DNA of 8,278 nt from Solirubrobacterales bacterium (GCA_025964065.1 JAOPZO010000067.1:1-8278); one strand, 5' to 3'; shown: positions 1-6,250, counted from the first letter of the stretch. A program made the numbers and translations. The notes: generated by a model from the sequence alone, not told the origin.

Positions 1-1014
1 CCGGCGTACCGCGCGGCGATGACGGCGGCGGTCGACGCGATCGTCCCGGAGCTCACGGCTCGCGCGCCGGGCCGCGGCCTCGACCGGCTCCGGCAGGCGA
101 TCGCGGACCGCCACACCGCCCGCGGCACCCCGACCTCCCCGGAGCAGGTCCTCGTCACGAGCGGGGCGATGCCCGGGCTCTGGCTCGTCGCCGCCGCGGG
201 CTTCCGCCGCGCGCCCGCCGTGCTCGTCGAGGCGCCGACGTACCCCGGCGCCATCGACGCGTTCCGCCAGCGCCGCTCGCGCCTCGTGGGCTGGCCCATG
301 GCCGCAGGATGGGACGTCGGGGAGTTCGCGCGGCTCGTCCGGGAGCACGACGTGACCGTGGCCTACCTCGTCCCCGACTTCCACAACCCGACGGGGCGGC
401 TCATGCCCGCGGACGCCCGCGCGGCGCTGCGTGAGGAGGCGGCCCGGCTCGGCGTGCTCCTCGTGGTCGACGAGACGATGGCCGACCTCGACCTCCGCGG
501 TGGCGGCCCGAGCCCGCCGCCCCTGTGCGGCGACGGCGTCGTGACGCTCGGTTCACTGAGCAAGTCGGTCTGGGACGGGCTGCGCGTCGGGTGGGTCCGG
601 GCCGACACGGCGACGATCGAACGGCTCGCCGCGCACCCGCTCGCCGCCCAGGTCGCGACCGCCCCGCTCGAGGAGGCGATCGCCGCGGAGCTCCTCGCGA
701 GCGGCCTCGACGCGCTCCTGGAGGACCGGCGCCGTGGGCTGCGCGAGCGCCGGGACCACCTCCTCGGAGCGCTCTCGGCGCTTCCCGGCATCACGGTCGC
801 GCACCCGCCGGAGGGCGGGCTCTGCGTGTGGGCGACGCTGGCGCACACCTCCTCCGCGCGGCTCGCCGTGGCGGCGGCCGAGCGCGGCGTGCTCCTCGAC
901 GCGGGCGGCCGCTACGCGCCGGCGGGCGGGCTCGACGGCAACCTCAGGTTGCCCTACAGCCTCCCGGTGCCGCAGCTCGACGAGGCGCTCGCCCGCCTCG
1001 ACGGCCTGCTCTGA
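1..1014 (+). CDS. MocR-like PLP-dependent regulator, C-terminal aminotransferase domain (5' partial)
   Basis: The reading frame is already open at base 1, so the gene starts upstream; the ATG at 19 is probably internal. The visible part is a fold-type I aminotransferase domain: a substrate-loop start (PAYRAAM), the TSGA turn, the EAPTYPG segment, HNPTG (about residues 128-132 of the visible part), VVDE, and the PLP-binding lysine in SLSKSVWDGLRVGW (lysine codon at 562-564), with the phosphate-binding arginine in LRVGW. SLSKS-W-GLR-GW is typical of MocR/PdxR regulators, in which a GntR-type winged helix precedes an aminotransferase-like effector domain. The DNA-binding half is outside the window, so this call is inferred; a plain class I/II aminotransferase is the alternative. 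Its last 61 bp overlap the convergent hydrolase gene. A 338-residue visible part fits a MocR protein of about 450-480 residues. Confidence 0.8.
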   Translation, partial: PAYRAAMTAAVDAIVPELTARAPGRGLDRLRQAIADRHTARGTPTSPEQVLVTSGAMPGLWLVAAAGFRRAPAVLVEAPTYPGAIDAFRQRRSRLVGWPMAAGWDVGEFARLVREHDVTVAYLVPDFHNPTGRLMPADARAALREEAARLGVLLVVDETMADLDLRGGGPSPPPLCGDGVVTLGSLSKSVWDGLRVGWVRADTATIERLAAHPLAAQVATAPLEEAIAAELLASGLDALLEDRRRGLRERRDHLLGALSALPGITVAHPPEGGLCVWATLAHTSSARLAVAAAERGVLLDAGGRYAPAGGLDGNLRLPYSLPVPQLDEALARLDGLL

Positions 1015-1670
1015 CCCGGCGCGATCTCGAACAGGACGGGCGCGTGGTCGGAGAGCGCGCCAGCGTCGAGCTTCCGCGCGCCGATCCGCCGCCACCCCCG
1101 GGCCAGCAGGTGGTCCACGTCGTTGCCGCCCAGGTGGACGAAGCCCGGCGCGATCGGCTTGCGCACGTTCGTGTCGCCGCCGAGGACGAGGCGGCCGTCC
1201 GCGCCGCCCCATCCGAGCAGCTCGCGCGCGGCGGTCCGCAGGTCGGTGAGCGCGCGCTCCTCGGAGTGCACCTGCGCGTGCAGGTTGCCCCACCACGCAC
1301 CGTCGGCCGTGCGGACCGCGTGCACCACCCGGCGCTCGGGCCACCACCGCAGCACGGCGCGCTCATGCGCGGTGATCGCCTGGCCACGCACGAGGATCGT
1401 GTTCGCACCGCCGCTCGACTTCATGACGTCGGGGAAGCGCCGGCCCAGCCGCTCGCGCAACGGCAGCAGCGCGTTGCGCGCGGTGAGCGCCGTGCGGGCG
1501 CTCGCGCCGCTCGCACGGGCGAGCCCGGGGCCCCACCACGGCGGGACCTCCTGCAGGAGCGCGACGTCCCAGGTCCAGCCCGCGACCAGCGCGGCGACGT
1601 CCGGCTCGAGGTCCCGGCCGGCGCCCGGGACGCTGCGGCCGTGGAAGAGGTTCCAGGTGAGGACGCGCAT
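954..1670 (-). CDS. Endonuclease/exonuclease/phosphatase family hydrolase
   Basis: A 238-residue protein of the EEP (DNase I-like/AP endonuclease) superfamily, metal-dependent phosphodiesterases acting on nucleic acids, inositol phosphates or sphingolipids; the substrate cannot be told here. The superfamily motifs are in order: TWNLFHG at residues 5-11, LLQEVP with metal-binding E41, NLHAQ with N129 and H131, GGDTN with D166 and N168, and SDH with D208 and H209. The ATG at 1670 is chosen because the first beta strand (RVLTWN) follows at once, leaving no room for a later start. The frame is open far upstream, but that is antisense shadow of argF. No signal peptide or membrane segment is seen, so it is probably cytoplasmic. 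The domain ends near residue 217. The remaining Arg/Ser-rich tail reads antisense through the end of the MocR-like gene. Only 18 bp separate its start codon from that of divergent argF. Confidence 0.85.
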   Translation of the reverse strand: MRVLTWNLFHGRSVPGAGRDLEPDVAALVAGWTWDVALLQEVPPWWGPGLARASGASARTALTARNALLPLRERLGRRFPDVMKSSGGANTILVRGQAITAHERAVLRWWPERRVVHAVRTADGAWWGNLHAQVHSEERALTDLRTAARELLGWGGADGRLVLGGDTNVRKPIAPGFVHLGGNDVDHLLARGWRRIGARKLDAGALSDHAPVLFEIAPGQSRPSRRASASSSCGTGRL

Positions 1671-1675
1671 CCGCG

Positions 1676-1681
1676 TAGTCT
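1676..1681 (+). promoter_or_regulatory. Probable -10 box (TAGTCT) for leaderless argF
   Basis: TAGTCT fits the actinobacterial TANNNT -10 consensus and ends 7 nt before the TTG start at 1689. Transcription would then begin at or next to the start codon. No Shine-Dalgarno sequence stands before the TTG, which fits. No good -35 hexamer is seen. This is inferred from spacing only. Confidence 0.55.
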
Positions 1682-1688
1682 TCCCGGC

Positions 1689-2564
1689 TTGACCAGGCAC
1701 TTCCTGACCGGCGAGGAGCTGAGCGCTCCGGAGCTCCACCGCGTGCTCGACCGCGCGCTCGAGCTCAAGGCCGCGCCGCGCTCCTCGCGGGCGCTCGAGG
1801 CGGCCTGCGTGGCGCTCATCTTCGAGAAGCCCTCGACCCGGACGCGGCTCTCGTTCGAGGCCGGGATCGCGGAGCTCGGCGGCCACCCGATGATCCTGCG
1901 CCCGGGCGAGATGCAGCTCTCCCGGGGCGAGTCGGTCAAGGACACCGCGCGCATCCTGAGCCGTCACGTCCAGGCCGTCGGCGTCCGCACGGGGCCCGAC
2001 GCGCTGCTCGAGGAGCTCGCCGCCGAGGGCACGATCCCGGTCTTCAACATGCTCACCGCGGGCCACCACCCGTGCCAGGCGCTCGCGGACCTCCTCACGA
2101 TGCGCGAGGCGTTCGGCGAGCTCGCGGGGAGGAAGATCGCCTACGTCGGAGACGGGAACAACGTCGCGCGGTCGCTCGCGATCGTCGGCGCGATCGCCGG
2201 GGTCGAGGTGGCGGTCGCCTCCCCCGAGGGCTACGAGCTCGAGCCCGTGGCCGGCGCGCAGCTCACGCGCGACCCCGTCGAGGCGGTCGCCGGTGCGCAC
2301 GTCGTCTACACCGACGTGTGGGTCTCCATGGGCGACGAGGACACCGCGGACGCACGCCGCGCCGCCCTCACCCCGTACCGGATCGATGACGCGCTGCTCG
2401 ACCACGCCGCGCCGGGCGCGGTCGCGCTGCACTGCCTGCCCGCCCACCCGGGCGAGGAGATCACCGACGCGGTCCTCTACGGCCCGCGGCAGCGGATCTG
2501 GGACCAGGCGGAGAACCGGCGCCACGCGCAGAAGGCGCTCCTCGAGCTGCTCGTCGCGCCGTGA
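1689..2564 (+). CDS. argF: Ornithine carbamoyltransferase
   Basis: Catalyses carbamoyl phosphate + ornithine to citrulline + phosphate in arginine biosynthesis, as a cytoplasmic trimer. The 291-residue length is slightly short of the usual 300-315. Carbamoyl-phosphate-binding motifs are FEKPSTRTR (residues 45-53) and HPCQ (127-130). The ornithine-binding residues lie in DVWVSMG (209-215), and the catalytic cysteine in HCLP (248-251); all are intact. The TTG at 1689 gives the classic N-terminus xTRHFLTGEEL; nothing upstream in frame looks coding. The segment before HPCQ reads NMLTAGH where most OTCs have N-G/A-L-T/S-D, a small variation. No other arg gene is in view, so argF is outside any arg cluster here. 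The stop overlaps the GTG of a decayed methyltransferase frame (GTGA). A TANNNT box 7 nt upstream suggests a leaderless mRNA. Confidence 0.95.
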   Translation: MTRHFLTGEELSAPELHRVLDRALELKAAPRSSRALEAACVALIFEKPSTRTRLSFEAGIAELGGHPMILRPGEMQLSRGESVKDTARILSRHVQAVGVRTGPDALLEELAAEGTIPVFNMLTAGHHPCQALADLLTMREAFGELAGRKIAYVGDGNNVARSLAIVGAIAGVEVAVASPEGYELEPVAGAQLTRDPVEAVAGAHVVYTDVWVSMGDEDTADARRAALTPYRIDDALLDHAAPGAVALHCLPAHPGEEITDAVLYGPRQRIWDQAENRRHAQKALLELLVAP

Positions 2565-2769
2565 GCGAGGCGCTCGACCGGGCCGACGGGCAGTACGAGC
2601 GCACGGCGGCGTCGATCGCGCCGGCGACCGCGGTGCTGCTCGACGCGCTCGAGGTCTCCCCGGGAGCGCGGGGCAGGACGCCGACCCGTCCGCCGGGCTC
2701 GTGGAGCGGGCGCGTCCCCGCGCCGGCGCGGTGACAGGGGCGGTCCTGAACGGCCCCGGAAACAGCTAA
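2561..2769 (+). pseudogene. Remnant of a SAM-dependent methyltransferase
   Basis: A GTG overlapping the argF stop (GTGA) opens a 57-codon frame ending at the TGA at 2732-2734. Its first about 37 residues (YERTAASIAP, then LLDALEVSPGAR) match the usual lead-in to motif I of class I methyltransferases, normally followed by V-LD-GCGTG. Here that glycine-rich SAM loop is absent and the sequence turns into Arg/Pro-rich out-of-frame translation. In the +1-type frame just after, DPSAGLVERAR resembles the segment that normally follows motif I (acidic residue binding the ribose, then S-x-x-L/M-V-x-x-A-R). So an internal deletion of perhaps 20-25 codons plus a frameshift is the simplest reading. That second frame ends at the TAA at 2767-2769, and no catalytic domain follows. 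The family assignment rests on short segments. The overlap suggests the intact ancestor was translationally coupled to argF. Confidence 0.6.
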
Positions 2770-2817
2770 GGCCGCCCGCTGCTGCGACGGCCCATCACTG
2801 CCCGATCGGAGACCACC

Positions 2818-2916
2818 ATGGCTGACAGAGTCCCAGGACGATTGAAATGCCTGGGCCATGAGGAAATCCCGGCGGCTTGCGCCTCCGAGTTGGGCCTCGT
2901 CGGACTCCCAGCCTAG
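2818..2916 (+). CDS. Possible 32-residue small protein
   Basis: A short ATG frame with a reasonable Shine-Dalgarno (GGAG at 2808-2811, 6 nt before the ATG). The product contains Cys11, His14, Cys21 and an acidic pair but no recognisable domain, signal peptide or membrane helix. It lies in a stretch visibly lower in GC than its surroundings and contains a hairpin (2832-2855). It could be a real small protein, a leader peptide or debris left after the methyltransferase gene decayed. The ribosome binding site is the only positive evidence. Confidence 0.25.
   Translation: MADRVPGRLKCLGHEEIPAACASELGLVGLPA
2832..2855. repeat. Small inverted repeat (CCCAGG / CCTGGG)
   Basis: Six-base perfect arms at 2832-2837 and 2850-2855 enclose a 12-nt AT-richer loop in the intergenic stretch before the phasin-like gene. 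No T-tract follows on either strand, so an intrinsic terminator is not supported. It lies inside the 32-codon ORF. Its function is unknown. Confidence 0.3.
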
Positions 2917-2964
2917 CGCCGTCCGCGCATTGCCGCCCGGGGTGTACGGCGGCCCTGCGACCGG

Positions 2965-2970
2965 TACGTT
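2965..2970 (+). promoter_or_regulatory. Probable -10 box (TACGTT) for leaderless phasin-like gene
   Basis: TACGTT fits TANNNT and ends exactly 7 nt before the ATG at 2978, the same spacing as at argF. No Shine-Dalgarno precedes the ATG. The box also supports choosing 2978 over the earlier in-frame ATG at 2858. Confidence 0.55.
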
Positions 2971-2977
2971 GCCGCTC

Positions 2978-3778
2978 ATGCCGCAGCCCCGCCGGACCGA
3001 AGCCCCGTCCACGCCCCCGGTGCGCGGGGACGCGACGGCGACCCCCGCGCCCGCGGCGGTGGCGGGCGAGAGCGTGAAGGAGGCCGTGGCGAAGGCGGCT
3101 CCCGCCGCCAAGAGGCCTGCGGCCAAGAAGCCCACCGCCAAGAGGCCTGCGGCTGCGAAGCCCGCCGCCGCCCGCCCGAAGGCCGCCCCCGCGGGCCGCG
3201 CGAAGACCCCGAAGCCCAAGGGCCCCGCCGTGACCCGGCCCGCCGCCGAGCCCGCCCCCGCGCCCGAGCCGACCTCGGCGGCCGCACGGGACGAAGCCCT
3301 CCGGGCGAACCTCGCCTCGCTCCGCGACCTCCTCGCGGGCGGCGTCGTGCTGACCGCCCAGCGCCTCCAGGAGGCCGTCGACGAGACCGTCACCCGCGGC
3401 CGCATGACCCGCCGCGACGCGGAGGACCTCGCGACGGGCCTCATGAGCGCGGGCCGCCAGCAGACGCAGGACCTCCTCGCAGACCTCGAGCAGCTCCTGG
3501 GCCGCGGCCGCAGCGACCTCACCTCGGCCCGCTCGATCACGAAGGGCGCCGTGAAGGGCTCGAGCGACCGCGTGCTCCGCGAGGTCGACCGCGCCCGCCG
3601 CGCGGCCGGGATCGGCGCCGCGTTCCCGATCCTCGGCTACGACGAGCTCACCGCCTCCCAGGTCATCCGGCGGCTCGGGGAGCTGAGCCCGGCCGAGCTC
3701 CGCCAGGTGGAGGAGCACGAGCGCCGGAACGCGGACCGCAGCACGGTCCTCGATGCCGTGGAGCAGGCGCTGCGCTAG
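2978..3778 (+). CDS. Ala/Lys/Pro-rich phasin-like protein
   Basis: A 266-residue protein in three parts. Residues 1-100 are disordered and basic, rich in Ala, Pro and Lys, with AAKRP/AAKKP-type repeats (about 45-70) like the tails of histone H1-like and PhaF-type proteins that contact DNA. Residues about 103-200 are a charged, probably long-helical segment (LRDLLAGG, then RGRMTRRDAEDL, then QTQDLLADLEQLLGRG) resembling phasins and related granule-associated proteins. Residues about 215-266 are a compact C-terminal motif (ILGYDELTASQVIRRL, ELSPAELRQVEEHER, RSTVLDAVEQAL) that I recall from other actinobacterial proteins of unknown role. It may link a surface or granule to the nucleoid, but that is inference; no PHA synthase gene is nearby. 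The ATG at 2978 is preferred because of the TANNNT box and because the 40 residues before it look non-coding. rlmD follows 19 bp later. Confidence 0.7.
   Translation: MPQPRRTEAPSTPPVRGDATATPAPAAVAGESVKEAVAKAAPAAKRPAAKKPTAKRPAAAKPAAARPKAAPAGRAKTPKPKGPAVTRPAAEPAPAPEPTSAAARDEALRANLASLRDLLAGGVVLTAQRLQEAVDETVTRGRMTRRDAEDLATGLMSAGRQQTQDLLADLEQLLGRGRSDLTSARSITKGAVKGSSDRVLREVDRARRAAGIGAAFPILGYDELTASQVIRRLGELSPAELRQVEEHERRNADRSTVLDAVEQALR
3105..3153 (+). repeat. 30-bp-period tandem repeat in the Lys/Ala/Pro tail
   Basis: A 19-base identical segment (CCGCCAAGAGGCCTGCGGC) occurs at 3105-3123 and again at 3135-3153, a 30-base period that encodes a 10-residue unit of the A-K-R-P-A-A type. Third-base identity, including the rarer AGG and CCT codons, points to recent duplication or slippage rather than protein-level convergence. 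Copy number may vary between strains. Confidence 0.7.
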
Positions 3779-3785
3779 CCCCTGC

Positions 3786-3791
3786 CATCCT
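3786..3791 (+). promoter_or_regulatory. Candidate -10 box (CATCCT) before rlmD
   Basis: CATCCT differs from TANNNT only at the first base and ends 6 nt before the ATG at 3798. A run of six G immediately precedes the ATG, too close to serve as a Shine-Dalgarno. It may drive a leaderless rlmD mRNA separate from the upstream gene, but read-through from 2978-3778 is equally possible. Confidence 0.35.
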
Positions 3792-3797
3792 GGGGGG

Positions 3798-5198
3798 ATG
3801 GACCAGGCCCCACCCGCTCCCGGTATCGACCCCTCGGCGCGCCCGCCGCGCCCCGAGCGCGGGCAGGAGCTCGAGGTCGTCGTCGACCGCCTCGCGTACG
3901 GCGGCAACGGCGTCGCGCGCCACGAGGGCTACGTGCTGTTCGTTCCCGGGACGCTCCCGGGCGACCGCGTCCGCGTGCAGGTCACGAACCGCAAGCGGGC
4001 CTACGGCGAGGCACGGGTGCTCGAGCTCGTGACCCCGAGCCCGGACCGCATCGACCCCGTCGCGGACCACCCGGGCGTCGCCTGGCAGGTCCTGCCGTAC
4101 GAGAAGCAGCTCGCGATCAAGGCCGAGCAGGTCGAGGACGCGCTACGCCGCATCGGCCACCTCGACGGCTTCGAGCTCGAGCCGATCGTCGCCGCGGAGG
4201 CGCAGTGGGGCTACCGCAACAAGCTCGAGTACTCCTTCGGCACCGCCCCGGACGGGAGCCTCGTCTGCGGCTTCCACGCCCCAGGCTCGTGGGAGGACAT
4301 CGTCGACGGCGTCTCGCTCCTCGGCTCGGACCGCCTCGCCGCCGCGCGCGAGCAGGTCCTCGCGTTCTGCCGGGAGCAGAACCTGGGCGCGTACGACCGC
4401 CGCGAGCAGAAGGGCTTCCTCCGCAACCTCGTGCTCCGCGAGGCCCGCCGCACGGGCGAGCTGCAGGTCCGCCTCGTCACCTCCCGCGGCGAGCTCGACA
4501 CGGCAGCGTTCGCCGCGGCCGTCGAGGCGACCTCGCTCGTCTGGACCCAGATCGACCAGGTCGGCGAGACGACCCAGGGCGGCTTCTCGGAGCTCGTCGA
4601 CGGGCGCGAGACGATCACGGAGCAGCTCGGCGGGCTCGACTTCGCGATCAGCTCCGAGGCGTTCTTCCAGACGAACACGGAGATGGCCGAGCGGCTCTAC
4701 GGCGTCGCGATCGAGTACGCGGACCTCAAGGGCTGGGAGCGCGTCTACGACCTGTTCTGCGGCATCGGGACCATCGGCCTGAGCCTCGCGCGCCGCGCAG
4801 GCGAGGTGTGGGGGCTCGAGGTGATCGAGCCCGCGGTCGCCGACGCGATCGGCAACGCGCGCCGCAACGAGATCGAGAACGCGAAGTTCTTCGCGGGCGA
4901 CGTGCGGCTCGCGCTCCGCGAGCTCGTCGAGACCGCCGGTCGTCCCGACGTGCTCGTGGTGGACCCGCCGCGCGCGGGTCTCTCGCAGAAGGTGGTGCGC
5001 CGCATCATCGAGGCGAACCCGAAGAAGATCGTGTACGTGTCGTGCAACCCGACGACGCTCGCGCCCAACGCGGCGCAGCTCGTCGAGGCCGGCTACGAGC
5101 TCAAGAAGGTCCGGCCCGTCGACATGTTCCCGCAGACCCCGCACATCGAGTGCGTCGCGCTGCTCGAGCGCACGGGTCAGCCCCAGCCGCCGGCGTAG
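3798..5198 (+). CDS. rlmD: RNA m5U methyltransferase, RlmD/TrmA family
   Basis: A 466-residue class I SAM-dependent enzyme that methylates C5 of uridine in RNA (23S rRNA or tRNA; the target cannot be fixed from sequence). An N-terminal TRAM RNA-binding domain spans about residues 20-80 (VDRLAYGGNGVAR, FVPGTLPGD). The middle domain has GYRNKLEYSF. The catalytic domain has FFQTN (289-293), SAM-binding DLFCGIGTIGLSLA (318-331), DPPRAGL (389-395), the nucleophilic cysteine in VSCNPTT (C416) and the general base in HIECV (E451). The usual iron-sulfur cysteines (C-x5-C-x2-C before the Y-x-x-QL segment, plus one after DIVD) are absent: residues 85-105 contain none. The ATG at 3798 puts the TRAM domain near the N-terminus as expected. 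The gene is convergent with DUF1801, 37 bp away. Confidence 0.88.
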   Translation: MDQAPPAPGIDPSARPPRPERGQELEVVVDRLAYGGNGVARHEGYVLFVPGTLPGDRVRVQVTNRKRAYGEARVLELVTPSPDRIDPVADHPGVAWQVLPYEKQLAIKAEQVEDALRRIGHLDGFELEPIVAAEAQWGYRNKLEYSFGTAPDGSLVCGFHAPGSWEDIVDGVSLLGSDRLAAAREQVLAFCREQNLGAYDRREQKGFLRNLVLREARRTGELQVRLVTSRGELDTAAFAAAVEATSLVWTQIDQVGETTQGGFSELVDGRETITEQLGGLDFAISSEAFFQTNTEMAERLYGVAIEYADLKGWERVYDLFCGIGTIGLSLARRAGEVWGLEVIEPAVADAIGNARRNEIENAKFFAGDVRLALRELVETAGRPDVLVVDPPRAGLSQKVVRRIIEANPKKIVYVSCNPTTLAPNAAQLVEAGYELKKVRPVDMFPQTPHIECVALLERTGQPQPPA

Positions 5199-5235
5199 GT
5201 CTCGATACCGGGTGTAGGACTCGACCCGCCCGCGG

Positions 5236-5607
5236 TCAGGCGCGGATGGCGTTCTCGGCGTCGCGTGCCTGGCGCAGCCAGTCCGCGAACAGCTCCGGGT
5301 CGACCTCGTCGACGGCGCGGAGTTTCACCGCCGCCATCTGCTGCGCACCGCTCGGCACGAGCCGCCCGCTCGGGTCCGTGACCTGCGAGCCGCGCCAGAG
5401 CGCGAGGGTCACATGCCGCGTGTACGCCTTGACGAGGACCGCGGGCGCCTTCCCGAGCTTCCAGGTCGGGTGCCCGTGCCACAGCGAGGGCCGCGCCTCG
5501 GGCAGCGCCTCGCCGACCAGCACGGCGAGGGCGTGCCCGATGTCGCAGACCGGCTGGGGCTGCGCGCTCAGGTACTCCTCGACGGACTTGAACCTATGCG
5601 GCGGCAA
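5236..5607 (-). CDS. DUF1801 domain protein
   Basis: A 123-residue cytoplasmic protein of the DUF1801 (YdhG-like) family; its biochemical role is not established. Visible family features are the N-terminal FKSVEEYLSAQP (residues 6-17), the HALAVLVGEALPEA helix, the WHGHPTWKLG strand-turn where the family usually has a G-M/H-P-x-F/W segment, the LALWRG core and a C-terminal helix (ELFADWLRQA). The start is taken as the TTG at 5607, which overlaps the end of msrA by 14 bp; no ATG or GTG gives an intact N-terminus and no clear Shine-Dalgarno is seen. The overlap implies co-transcription and probably translational coupling with msrA. Its 3' end faces rlmD. The start codon is the least certain part. 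Confidence 0.75.
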   Translation of the reverse strand: MPPHRFKSVEEYLSAQPQPVCDIGHALAVLVGEALPEARPSLWHGHPTWKLGKAPAVLVKAYTRHVTLALWRGSQVTDPSGRLVPSGAQQMAAVKLRAVDEVDPELFADWLRQARDAENAIRA

Positions 5608-6244
5608 GGCCGATCGGGCAGGAGACGCCCGTCCCGCTCATGGAGCAGTAGCCGTTCGGGACCTTGTGGAGGTACTGCTGATGCGGGTCCTCGGCGTAGA
5701 AGAAGTCGCCCGCGGGCTTGATCTCCGTGGTGATCTCGCCGTGGCCCGCCGCGGTCAGCTTCTCCTGGTAGAGCGCGCGGGAGGCCTCGGCGGCCGCGAG
5801 CTGCGCGTCGGAGTGCGTGTACACCGCGGAGCGGTAGGTCGTGCCGACGTCGTTGCCCTGCGCCATGTACTGCGTCGGGTCGTGCGCCTCCCAGAAGCTC
5901 TTGAGCAGATCCTCGTAGGAGAGCTCCTGCGGGTCGAAGACGACGAGCACGGTCTCCGCGTGCCCCGACTTGTTCGTGCACGTCTCCTCGTACGTCGGGT
6001 TCGGCGTGTAGCCGCCCGAGTAGCCGGCCGCCGTCGTGTAGATGCCCGGGAGGCCCCAGAAGGAGCGCTCGGCGCCCCAGAAGCAGCCCATGCCGAACTC
6101 CGCGACCTCGAGGCCGTCGGGGAACGGGCCCTTGAGCGGGGTGCCGAACACGGCGTGGCGGTTCGTCAACGGCAGCGGCTCGGGGCGCCCCGGGAGGGCG
6201 TCCTGCGGCGCGACCATCTCCGTCTTGTTGCCGAACGGGAACAT
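5594..6244 (-). CDS. msrA: Peptide-methionine (S)-S-oxide reductase
   Basis: Reduces the S-epimer of methionine sulfoxide in oxidised proteins, normally recycled by thioredoxin. The 216-residue form resembles the longer E. coli-type MsrA, with the N-terminal TPLKGPFPDGLE segment. The active site GCFWGAER has catalytic C54 and E57, followed by TAAGYSGG, GHAE and FWEAHDPTQ. The C-terminal resolving cysteines are C200 (GYCSM) and C209 (GVSCPIG), so both recycling cysteines are present. No signal peptide is seen, so it is cytoplasmic. The ATG at 6244 is preferred over the GTG two codons upstream because a TACCCT box ends exactly 6 nt before it. It overlaps the following DUF1801 gene and starts 16 bp after the DUF3140 stop. 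Confidence 0.95.
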   Translation of the reverse strand: MFPFGNKTEMVAPQDALPGRPEPLPLTNRHAVFGTPLKGPFPDGLEVAEFGMGCFWGAERSFWGLPGIYTTAAGYSGGYTPNPTYEETCTNKSGHAETVLVVFDPQELSYEDLLKSFWEAHDPTQYMAQGNDVGTTYRSAVYTHSDAQLAAAEASRALYQEKLTAAGHGEITTEIKPAGDFFYAEDPHQQYLHKVPNGYCSMSGTGVSCPIGLAAA

Positions 6245-6250
6245 GACCAC

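Noticed and set aside
525..1688. Plus-strand frame upstream of and continuous with argF, which would make a 679-residue fusion.
   Set aside because: The extension is low-complexity Arg/Ala/Pro output, antisense to the hydrolase and out of frame with the MocR-like gene. OTC begins at the TTG at 1689.
954..2525. A 523-codon minus-strand open frame across argF and the hydrolase.
   Set aside because: Only the part from 1670 down has EEP motifs. The rest is the antisense of argF, Arg/Asp/Val-rich with no domain.
2841..2849. ATTGAAAT resembling the 3' end of some CRISPR repeats.
   Set aside because: It occurs once; there are no spaced copies and no cas genes.
2858..2977. N-terminal extension of the phasin-like protein from the ATG at 2858.
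   Set aside because: The 40 extra residues have no coding character, and a TANNNT box ends 7 nt before the later ATG at 2978.
5199..5235. Possible terminator between convergent rlmD and DUF1801.
   Set aside because: Only about a 5-bp imperfect stem (CGGGT/ACCCG) with a long loop and no T-tract is present; the support is too weak.
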